A model generated the notes under the pieces. The model was not told where the DNA came from. It did no database searches and worked only from the letters and a program-made list of their open reading frames with translations. DNA of 5,658 bases from Bacillota bacterium (GTDB taxonomy: Bacteria > Bacillota > Sulfobacillia > Sulfobacillales > Sulfobacillaceae): assembly GCA_023381095.1 (NCBI GenBank), contig JAMCTO010000182.1, positions 13,901 through 19,558 of the forward strand, in the 5' to 3' direction. Below are positions 1 to 5,254 of the stretch, piece by piece; position 1 is the stretch's first letter, and each line of letters begins with the position of its first letter. The position numbers and the translations under genes were made by a program.

Positions 1-233
1 GAAATCTGAGGAATACGGCTTTGTGTATTGTGTTCATGAAATGATAACAAGGGAGTGTCAATTTGAAACTGGTGACAAAGTAGCCCCGTAACCCGAGTGT
101 CTTCGCAAAGGATGAGGTCAACTTCCCGGAGAACCCGTATTGCACGGGGTGACCAGTCATGAAGATTACCAATGGGCGTTCCCACTACGTAGAGCACGCC
201 AGGATCCACCCACCGAACACTATCCTGATCCAT
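1..233 (-). CDS. rsmI: RsmI, 16S rRNA C1402 2'-O-methyltransferase (N-terminal part, runs off the left edge)
   Basis: The first 77 codons are present; the rest lies beyond position 1. RsmI uses S-adenosylmethionine to methylate the 2'-hydroxyl of C1402 in the decoding centre of 16S rRNA. The family's N-terminal signatures are all visible: YVVGTPIGNL at residues 15-24, CEDTR at 43-47 and LSFHEHN at 63-69. The start chosen is ATG at 233-231, because an excellent Shine-Dalgarno AAAGGAGG (positions 243-250) lies 9 nt upstream. Two later in-frame GTG codons (residues 9 and 13) are worse placed. The start lies inside the upstream GIY-YIG gene, a 14-nt overlap that suggests translational coupling. 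In B. subtilis the orthologue (yabC) also follows yazA. The fold and catalytic half beyond residue 77 cannot be judged here. Confidence 0.95.
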   Translation of the reverse strand, partial: MDQDSVRWVDPGVLYVVGTPIGNLHDWSPRAIRVLREVDLILCEDTRVTGLLCHQFQIDTPLLSFHEHNTQSRIPQI

Positions 234-489
234 TTTGCAGCGCCTCCTTTTCTGCATGACTCCATTGCTTCATACGTCGCTCCAGGAGTAACGCCTGACG
301 ATGATTCATGGGCGATGAAGCCCACCACAATTGCAGGGGACATCGTCCCCTGGTATACTTGGCACCGGTTCCCTCTCGGTGTTGTCGCAATCGCCGCTCC
401 ACGTCGGTAGTAATCCCGGTATAGAAGGTATCATCTCCGCAGCGAATAACGTAGACCCGCCAACCCGTCTCTTCTAGCGCCGTGCCCAC
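220..489 (-). CDS. yazA: YazA/UPF0213-type GIY-YIG domain protein
   Basis: An 89-residue protein made almost entirely of one GIY-YIG nuclease-like domain. The two halves of the signature appear as VYVI (12-15) and YTG (23-25). They are followed by the helix ERRLRQH (31-37) with the family's conserved Arg and His, the stretch GAKYTRGR (42-49), and Glu70 with Lys74 in the LERRMK helix, the usual metal-binding Glu and its partner. Length matches the small stand-alone YazA family (about 80-100 residues), whose cellular role is not well defined; a DNA-related role is inferred from the fold. The start is GTG at 489-487 with TGAGG (495-499) 5 nt upstream. It overlaps the end of holB by 16 nt and the start of rsmI by 14 nt. 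The yazA-rsmI pairing is conserved in Bacillus. Confidence 0.9.
   Translation of the reverse strand: MGTALEETGWRVYVIRCGDDTFYTGITTDVERRLRQHREGTGAKYTRGRCPLQLWWASSPMNHRQALLLERRMKQWSHAEKEALQNGSG
243..250 (-). promoter_or_regulatory. Shine-Dalgarno of rsmI
   Basis: The minus strand reads AAAGGAGG, 9 nt before the ATG at 233-231 and inside the coding sequence of the GIY-YIG gene. It is one of the strongest ribosome-binding sites in the window and decides the rsmI start. Confidence 0.85.
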
Positions 490-1199
490 AACTGCCTCAG
501 GTGCTCTCGCACAATATCCTGATTCGCGTTTGCCGCCAAGGCATCATAAGCTTGCCACAACTCCTCCCAAATTCCTAACCAATGGCGCTGATAGGATTGG
601 CGAAATTGCATACGGGCAAACCGAGCTGCTTGTACCACATGATCTGGTAATAGGGGGCGGGCCATCATCCAGTCTGGAGGCAATGAGTCTATAGGCTGGC
701 TGTCGGGATCGGCTATCACAAAACGCTGGCACCGACTACGAATGGTGGGCAACACCTGATCCGGATTATTGGTTGTCAACACAAAATGTACATAAGGGGC
801 GGGTTCTTCTACCGCTTTGAGCAATAGGTTAGCCGATTCGGGCGTCAAGGTTTCTGCTGCCTGGATCCAAATAATTCGCACCGGGGACCACAAAGGACGA
901 TAGAGCAACGATTGCACGGCGATCCGAACATCGGCCACCTTAATGGTGTGAGGACTAGGGATCAAGAGGTGAATATCGGGGTGGCCAGCAAAATCAGTGT
1001 GACAAGAACGGCATCTGCACGCTGAGCTCGCCTCACGCTCTTCACATAACAGAGATCGGCACAAAGACACCCCAGGTTCTACCCCAGGGGTATTGGAAAT
1101 CACCAAGGCACTTTGCGGAAATAATCCTGCGGCAAAAGGGCCAGCTATCTGCGGCCAGGAACTTAGTCGACTCAGGTCTTGACGGTTAAAATTTTTCAT
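474..1199 (-). CDS. holB: DNA polymerase III delta-prime subunit (clamp-loader), short form
   Basis: 241 residues from the ATG at 1199. Delta-prime is the non-hydrolysing subunit of the clamp loader that places the beta clamp on primed DNA. Visible family marks are a zinc-finger-like cluster Cys52, 61, 63 and 66, followed by GHPDIHLLIP (72-81), then ANLLLKAVEEP (123-133), TTNNPDQVLPTIRSRCQRF (142-160) and the SRC motif at 155-157. The nucleotide-binding loop is degenerate (NTPGVEPGVS at 36-45, no GK[ST]), and Walker B is replaced by IQAAE. The protein is far shorter than the usual 310-340 residues; the loss falls in the C-terminal collar domain. A TTG at 1220 would add seven residues, but the ATG is better and overlaps darA by only 14 nt. 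Its ribosome-binding site is weak, so reinitiation after darA is likely. Confidence 0.92.
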   Translation of the reverse strand: MKNFNRQDLSRLSSWPQIAGPFAAGLFPQSALVISNTPGVEPGVSLCRSLLCEEREASSACRCRSCHTDFAGHPDIHLLIPSPHTIKVADVRIAVQSLLYRPLWSPVRIIWIQAAETLTPESANLLLKAVEEPAPYVHFVLTTNNPDQVLPTIRSRCQRFVIADPDSQPIDSLPPDWMMARPLLPDHVVQAARFARMQFRQSYQRHWLGIWEELWQAYDALAANANQDIVREHLRQLWARR

Positions 1200-1512
1200 A
1201 CCGATCCACGTCGACGACAAATACGGTCGCGCCGCCTACGGTCACCTCCACCGGAAAGGGCACATAAGGTTCACCGCTATGGCTAGGGCTTTGGGGAGTC
1301 AGCGTTTCGTGGCGCACCGAACAGGTACGCCGCAATACCGTGACCACCTGTTCCACATCTTGCTCTTGCACACCAGCGAGAATTGTGGTGTTGCCTTCGC
1401 GTAGAAATCCTCCGGTGCTCGCAAGTTTTGTGGCCCTAAAGCCGCGGCGATTCAACTCGCTGACTGCTTGGCTGGCATCCTTGTCCTGTAATATGGCAAT
1501 AACTAGTTTCAC
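1186..1512 (-). CDS. darA: DarA (PstA/YaaQ), PII-like cyclic-di-AMP receptor
   Basis: 108 residues, the normal length for this family of trimeric PII-like proteins that bind c-di-AMP in the cytoplasm. Near-signature stretches are MKLVIAILQDKDA at the N-terminus, NRRGFRATKLASTGGFLR (21-38), GNTTILAGV (40-48), the T-loop region around residues 70-83, and PYVPFPVEVTVGGATVFVV towards the C-terminus. The RAT stretch (26-28), GGF (34-36) and Asn41 are where ligand contacts lie in characterised homologues. The start is GTG at 1512-1510, with GAGGAGG at 1521-1527 placed 8 nt upstream. The gene begins 4 nt after the tmk stop and overlaps holB by 14 nt. The downstream target of DarA is unknown in the family; adjacency to tmk and holB is conserved across Firmicutes. 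Confidence 0.97.
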   Translation of the reverse strand: MKLVIAILQDKDASQAVSELNRRGFRATKLASTGGFLREGNTTILAGVQEQDVEQVVTVLRRTCSVRHETLTPQSPSHSGEPYVPFPVEVTVGGATVFVVDVDRYEKF

Positions 1513-1516
1513 GCTG

Positions 1517-2149
1517 TTAACCTCCTCGAAGAGTGTTTATCCAGGGCTCTAGATGTTGACAGATGGTTTCAAAGACGTCTTCCATCGGTTGCGTGGCATC
1601 GACAATACGCCACCTGGTAGGATTGCACTGAGCAAGCTCTCGATAACCCTCCGATACACGGCGAAAATAGGATGCATCGCGCGACTCGATTTGATCCGGC
1701 TGGACCTCGGTATCGAATCCTGGGCCCTGCAACCAAAATGTTAGATCCGGTTCCAATCCCCGTGTTGCTAACCGATTGATCGTTTTGACGTCCTCAAGGG
1801 GCAATTCCCCGCCATAGCCTTGATACGCGACACTGGAATCGATGAAGCGGTCCACAATGACCACTGAACCATCCGCCAATTGAGGACGAATCACGGTTTC
1901 CGTCAGTTCCGCTCGCGCAGCCGCAAATACCAAAAGCTCGGCCCAAGGACTCATAATAGCCACGTCGTGCAAAATCACTTGGCGCAGAGTTTCTCCCAAC
2001 ACGGTCCCGCCCGGCTCACGCAATACCACGGTTTCGATGTTCTGTTGATGAAGCCATTGGCTCAATAATAAGATTTGCGTCGATTTGCCGACCTTTTCTA
2101 CTCCCTCGAACGAGATCAAGAGGCCTTGCCGTGTTACTTGACGACCCAT
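1517..2149 (-). CDS. tmk: Thymidylate kinase
   Basis: 210 residues. Tmk phosphorylates dTMP to dTDP, the common step of salvage and de novo dTTP synthesis. Visible are the P-loop FEGVEKVGKST (14-24), the dTMP-binding REPGGT (44-49), RAELTETVIRP (79-89), and DRFIDSSVAYQG (100-111), the family's DR-x-x-x-SS-x-AYQG motif. The P-loop is unusual: Lys19 sits where most bacterial enzymes have Gly and type I (yeast, human) enzymes have Arg. The LID segment (about 142-156) is short and has no Arg. I chose ATG 2149-2147 rather than the ATG at 2155, because GGGGAGG (2156-2162) abuts the latter but is 6 nt from the former. It overlaps the decarboxylase end by 16 nt, and darA starts 4 nt after its stop. 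Confidence 0.96.
   Translation of the reverse strand: MGRQVTRQGLLISFEGVEKVGKSTQILLLSQWLHQQNIETVVLREPGGTVLGETLRQVILHDVAIMSPWAELLVFAAARAELTETVIRPQLADGSVVIVDRFIDSSVAYQGYGGELPLEDVKTINRLATRGLEPDLTFWLQGPGFDTEVQPDQIESRDASYFRRVSEGYRELAQCNPTRWRIVDATQPMEDVFETICQHLEPWINTLRGG
1521..1527 (-). promoter_or_regulatory. Shine-Dalgarno of darA, embedded in the tmk end
   Basis: The minus strand reads GAGGAGG, 8 nt before the GTG start of darA. The same bases encode the last Arg-Gly-Gly of Tmk, so ribosomes finishing tmk pass directly over it. This supports the GTG start and coupled translation. Confidence 0.8.
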
Positions 2150-3510
2150 ACCCATCCTCCCCGGCCCCCATCTGCTGCATCTAAACCTTCAATGAACCCC
2201 GCGTGAAGTGTTTGCCATGCTTCGACCCAATTTACCACGTCCTCGGTAATTTCTTCTCCCGGTTGCACCAAAGGAATTCCCGGGGGATAAGGAACCAACG
2301 CGCGGTGAGCAATATTCCCTACGGCGTTTTTCAAGTCGACCGACACGGGAGGGTTGTGCATAAAGGCTTCCCGTGGAGTTAACTGCACTATGGGCTTCGG
2401 CATTACGAGATGTTTTGGCGCTGACGTTACCGCCAGATATTTTAGAGTGCTTAACATTGAGTGTACCACGGATAGCTTCCCTGTCGGTGAGAAAATCAAT
2501 GTCACAGCCCCTGGCTCCGTCTTCTCCGCCCATCCCCACCGTTCGACCGCTTCCCGTATTTGGGACCCATTACCAATCAATGTCATCTTTGCTGGATCCG
2601 CCTGGGTGCCGTCGGCTCTTTTTTCTATCTGGGCTTGTAATATGTTAATCTCAGAAAATCGGTGCCATAATTCACGGGTCTGAAGCGCCATCATTTCCCA
2701 CCGCGACGTCCATCCCTGGTCACGACGCAACGCCTGGTAGGCATCAAGTGAACTCATCAATAAATAGGACGGGCTTGAGGTAGATAATAAGTCCCACCAC
2801 AAATCTACGTCCCCCATCGCAATCAAATCGCCCTGTGCATGTAAAAGACCCGCCTGAGTTAATACGGGTTCCGTTTTATGTGCACCATGGGCCACTAAAT
2901 CGGCCCCCAATTCGAGAGCCGAGGTGGGGTACCCCTGTCGGCCATACCAATGGGTGCCATGAGCTTCGTCGACCACCACCGGCACCGAAAGCCTATGAGC
3001 CGCTTCGACAACTGACCCAATATCGGAGGCCACTCCGTCATAGGTCGGCCGGGTTAATATTAACGCTGCAGTGTTTGGGGTCAAAGCCTCGATAATCTGA
3101 TTCGGTGAAGCTCCGTGAAATGGCTGAGCAGGATAAATCCAATGCGGTTCCAATCCTCCAATTATTAATGCTGATAGTGCCGAGCGATGACAGGTTCGTT
3201 CAATAACCACGGACGTCCCACGCCTAGAAGTGGCTGCCAAAATTGCAGCGGTCACAGGTAGAGAAGCGCCCTGAACCGAATACCATGATCGCTTAACCCC
3301 AAAAATTTCCGCCATCCGTCGCATTGATTGCGAAATAGGGTCTGTGCGATCATTAGTTGGGCTTAATGCTCCCACTTCAGTGAGGTCGTATGCCCAATTT
3401 AGCCACGAGCCATCCAATGGCAAGTTGGGTCCATGCCCAGGCGTGTGCCACTGCTGTTTTTTTTCGGACAAGTGTGCTTTAATGGCGTCCACCAGCGGCA
3501 TTTGGCTCAT
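2134..3510 (-). CDS. Orn/Lys/Arg decarboxylase family protein (YaaO/SpeA-like, PLP fold type I)
   Basis: 458 residues. Members remove the carboxyl group from arginine, lysine or ornithine with pyridoxal phosphate, feeding polyamine synthesis; the substrate cannot be read from this sequence. The N-terminal HTPGHG (22-27) and DLTE (42-45) match the family opening. RPTYDGV (154-160), VVDEAHGTHW (179-188) and the PLP lysine Lys212 in GAHKTEPVLTQAG (209-221) define the catalytic core. The C-terminal domain carries LTPREAF and VPYPPGIPLVQPGEEIT. Departures from consensus are PGHG in place of PGHK and QGAS (80-83) in place of the phosphate-binding GST. Start ATG 3510-3508 overlaps the upstream TGA (ATGA, 4 nt). 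The gene occupies the same place before tmk as yaaO in B. subtilis. Confidence 0.92.
   Translation of the reverse strand: MSQMPLVDAIKAHLSEKKQQWHTPGHGPNLPLDGSWLNWAYDLTEVGALSPTNDRTDPISQSMRRMAEIFGVKRSWYSVQGASLPVTAAILAATSRRGTSVVIERTCHRSALSALIIGGLEPHWIYPAQPFHGASPNQIIEALTPNTAALILTRPTYDGVASDIGSVVEAAHRLSVPVVVDEAHGTHWYGRQGYPTSALELGADLVAHGAHKTEPVLTQAGLLHAQGDLIAMGDVDLWWDLLSTSSPSYLLMSSLDAYQALRRDQGWTSRWEMMALQTRELWHRFSEINILQAQIEKRADGTQADPAKMTLIGNGSQIREAVERWGWAEKTEPGAVTLIFSPTGKLSVVHSMLSTLKYLAVTSAPKHLVMPKPIVQLTPREAFMHNPPVSVDLKNAVGNIAHRALVPYPPGIPLVQPGEEITEDVVNWVEAWQTLHAGFIEGLDAADGGRGGWVWVVK
2156..2162 (-). promoter_or_regulatory. Shine-Dalgarno of tmk
   Basis: The minus strand reads GGGGAGG. It directly touches the ATG at 2155, leaving no spacing, but lies 6 nt from the ATG at 2149. 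It therefore favours the second start codon. It is embedded in the end of the decarboxylase gene. Confidence 0.75.
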
Positions 3511-4973
3511 GTTGACTCACCCGTAGTCCGAGCCTCTATTGTTGGGGTTAACCCCCATATTCCACGATGCTGGTAAATCACCGCATCTTTACTCGCAAAT
3601 ACTTCCTGCCACTCTGACGTATCTTGACTGAGAAATGTTGCCACGGCTGTTTTAGGTTCCCACAGAACATACTCCACATGATACTGTTGCCAAATTCGGT
3701 TGGGGTTTTGAGTGAGATCCTTTACAGCCATGTAATCTGGCAAGATAGGGCTATGCAAATAAAAGTCGGTGCGGCCATCCACAAAGACTTTAAATCCTCG
3801 GGAAATTAAATAGCCTCCCCAGTGATACATGGCAAAAACCCGCCCGTGATGGTTAGCCAGATAATCAACAGCCCGAACCGGCACTCCCGTACCAATTTGT
3901 CCAGGTCTTACTATAGGCTTGCTGGCAATCATATACACCACCAGCGCCAGAACCACTGGGATCGCCAAAAAAGACTTCACCCGCCGAAACTCGAAATCAG
4001 GAGTAAGAGCAGCCGCTAACATTGGCCACTCAATGGCATAATAAGGCAAAAACCTCTGTGATTGCAAGACCGCCACCAAGAGACCGCCAGTTAACACAAA
4101 TTCGGGCCAGTCTAAAGATTTTTGGGCACTAAATTCCGCCGCGAGCAAGATGAGCACCAACGGCCCTACTATCGTCAACATCATGAAATGAATGTGAAAG
4201 TTTGGCGACTGCCATTCTTCAATCATCGCGGCAATTTGCGACGAAAACGAGACATGGGCGGCATAAGACCATATTTCCATCCCATGAGGATTGATCAAGG
4301 ATGCGATTAACGATACCAAAAAAGACCAAAGAAATTGGGCTCGCGTCATCAGTGACTGGGGGGTAACAAATCTTCCCCGATTCACCGGCACAAAAATCCA
4401 TAACCCATACAAAAAATACACTAAATACCCCAACAAGAAACTGCCGTGGAGGTTTGTCCAAACCATGAGAAATACCGGCATGACCCAAATCCTGCGCGGA
4501 TGAGTTCTGGTACCGTCAAGGATCCATAACTCGGCGGCAAATAAGGCATAACTGAGGGTTTGCGGCCGTACCTTAGTCAAGGGAGCTAAAGAAGCCCCGA
4601 CCAGAACCAGGACCAGCGCGATCTTTGACCACGAGACACGAGCCAATCGGAGGCGGCCCGCCACAAAGATCAAGGCTAAGGTTGCCGCTCCTGCCGATAT
4701 CAGCCAGTAGGTCACTGGGCCAATTGAAGACACCAAACCAGCCAGAAGAACTTCAAATCCCCATTCCTCGGTAACCCATCGGTGCCCGTAAAGGCTGTAA
4801 GAAAACGGATCCCGACGAATAATCAGGTGATGTGCCCACATATATTGACCCGCTGCCCATTGCCAAAAGACATCGCCAGATAGCCCCTGATGGACGATAT
4901 ATCCCCATATAAACGCAGGGCCAATCAAAAACAAAGACGTAATAAAAAACCATTGTGGTTTATATTGGGACAT
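3507..4973 (-). CDS. Polytopic membrane protein, GT-C-like architecture
   Basis: 488 residues. By eye I count roughly 9-11 hydrophobic segments between residues 9 and 355, then a soluble C-terminal region of about 120 residues. The first loop has Asp34, then DPFSYS (55-60) and WVTEEWGFEVL (66-76). The C-terminal region has YHWGGYLISRG and VFVDGRTDFY. This pattern is typical of widespread, uncharacterised membrane proteins resembling GT-C glycosyltransferases, where an Asp in the first outer loop is catalytic. Sugar transfer from a lipid carrier is therefore inferred, not shown. Start ATG 4973-4971 has GAGGGG (4979-4984) 5 nt upstream. The stop overlaps the decarboxylase start by 4 nt, so it heads the operon. 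It is not part of the classical B. subtilis cluster. Confidence 0.85.
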   Translation of the reverse strand: MSQYKPQWFFITSLFLIGPAFIWGYIVHQGLSGDVFWQWAAGQYMWAHHLIIRRDPFSYSLYGHRWVTEEWGFEVLLAGLVSSIGPVTYWLISAGAATLALIFVAGRLRLARVSWSKIALVLVLVGASLAPLTKVRPQTLSYALFAAELWILDGTRTHPRRIWVMPVFLMVWTNLHGSFLLGYLVYFLYGLWIFVPVNRGRFVTPQSLMTRAQFLWSFLVSLIASLINPHGMEIWSYAAHVSFSSQIAAMIEEWQSPNFHIHFMMLTIVGPLVLILLAAEFSAQKSLDWPEFVLTGGLLVAVLQSQRFLPYYAIEWPMLAAALTPDFEFRRVKSFLAIPVVLALVVYMIASKPIVRPGQIGTGVPVRAVDYLANHHGRVFAMYHWGGYLISRGFKVFVDGRTDFYLHSPILPDYMAVKDLTQNPNRIWQQYHVEYVLWEPKTAVATFLSQDTSEWQEVFASKDAVIYQHRGIWGLTPTIEARTTGEST

Positions 4974-4978
4974 CTTTT

Positions 4979-4984
4979 CCCCTC
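4979..4984 (-). promoter_or_regulatory. Shine-Dalgarno of the operon's first gene
   Basis: The minus strand reads GAGGGG, 5 nt before the ATG at 4973-4971. It supports the start of the membrane-protein gene. Confidence 0.7.
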
Positions 4985-5000
4985 ATCGAGTATTGCAAAA

Positions 5001-5028
5001 TTTTTAATAAGGATCCAGGTCATGTGAA
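5001..5028 (-). promoter_or_regulatory. Possible sigma-A-type promoter of the minus-strand operon
   Basis: On the minus strand TTCACA (5028-5023) matches five of six bases of the -35 consensus. After a 16-nt spacer, TAAAAA (5006-5001) matches four of six at -10, inside an AT-rich run. Transcription would start near 4994, giving a leader of about 20 nt that just contains the ribosome-binding site. This is the best pair I can find by eye in the gap, but the match is modest. Confidence 0.3.
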
Positions 5029-5081
5029 CGCGGCTGTCTCACGCATCATTATCTTATGACTTGCAAATTCTTGCTGTTTTC

Positions 5082-5126
5082 GCCATGGTACGACCAAAAA
5101 TATCACAGGTACTGCGGCCATGGTAC
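5082..5126. repeat. 10-bp direct repeat with adjoining palindrome
   Basis: GCCATGGTAC occurs at 5082-5091 and again at 5117-5126, 35 bp apart. The second copy continues into the perfect palindrome ATGGTACCAT (5120-5129). A further GGTAC lies between them at 5108-5112. They could be binding sites for a dimeric regulator serving both directions; the sequence alone does not show this. Confidence 0.5.
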
Positions 5127-5195
5127 CATAATGCGCCATAGCCCGAACATTAAAAATTTGCGAGCCAGAGTATGCGCCTACGGTAGCAAATCTCA

Positions 5196-5218
5196 TAGAG
5201 TTTTGGGACTAAACTCTA
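5196..5218. repeat. Perfect 8-bp inverted repeat (operator or leader hairpin)
   Basis: TAGAGTTT (5196-5203) and AAACTCTA (5211-5218) are exact reverse complements around a 7-nt centre, TGGGACT. The repeat ends 36 nt before the ATG at 5255. It has no run of T after it on either side, so it does not look like an intrinsic terminator. A protein operator or an RNA hairpin in the plus-strand leader are both possible. Confidence 0.6.
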
Positions 5219-5240
5219 ACCTTCCCGAATATGAGGTAAC

Positions 5241-5247
5241 AGGGGGG
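5241..5247 (+). promoter_or_regulatory. Shine-Dalgarno of the plus-strand gene
   Basis: AGGGGGG lies 7 nt before the ATG at 5255-5257. It identifies this frame, rather than the overlapping longer open frame that begins at 5056, as the translated one. Confidence 0.7.
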
Positions 5248-5254
5248 ATTGTAC

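Larger units (their letters stand above)
4974..5254. other. Divergent intergenic region (281 nt)
   Basis: This stretch separates the minus-strand operon from the plus-strand gene and must hold control signals for both. It contains a weak minus-strand promoter, a 10-bp direct repeat, a 10-bp palindrome and a perfect 8-bp inverted repeat. I find no convincing plus-strand -35/-10 pair, no RNA gene and no believable protein in it. Confidence 0.7.

Noticed and set aside
63..83. TTG-started six-codon minicistron with GGGAG 7 nt upstream on the plus strand
   Set aside because: It looks like a leader peptide, but the stretch is the antisense of conserved rsmI codons, so the match is chance.
84..149. 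CCCCGT...ACGGGG pairing that suggests a structured RNA
   Set aside because: The stretch encodes conserved RsmI residues on the other strand; complementary ends 60 nt apart are weak evidence.
159..410. Plus-strand open frame of 83 codons
   Set aside because: It lies opposite rsmI and the GIY-YIG gene, both clearly recognisable on the minus strand, and its protein has no family features.
1200..1220. Upstream TTG start for holB adding seven residues
   Set aside because: It would deepen the overlap with darA to 35 nt, uses a poorer start codon, and has no better ribosome-binding site than the ATG at 1199.
2150..2155. First ATG of tmk at 2155
   Set aside because: GGGGAGG directly touches it, leaving no spacing; the second ATG at 2149 has proper 6-nt spacing.
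2189..2539. Minus-strand open frame of 116 codons inside the decarboxylase gene
   Set aside because: It is a shifted frame within a gene whose C-terminal family motifs are intact in the main frame.
4219..4488. Minus-strand open frame of 89 codons inside the membrane-protein gene
   Set aside because: It is a shifted-frame shadow of a continuous membrane protein and has no ribosome-binding site of note.
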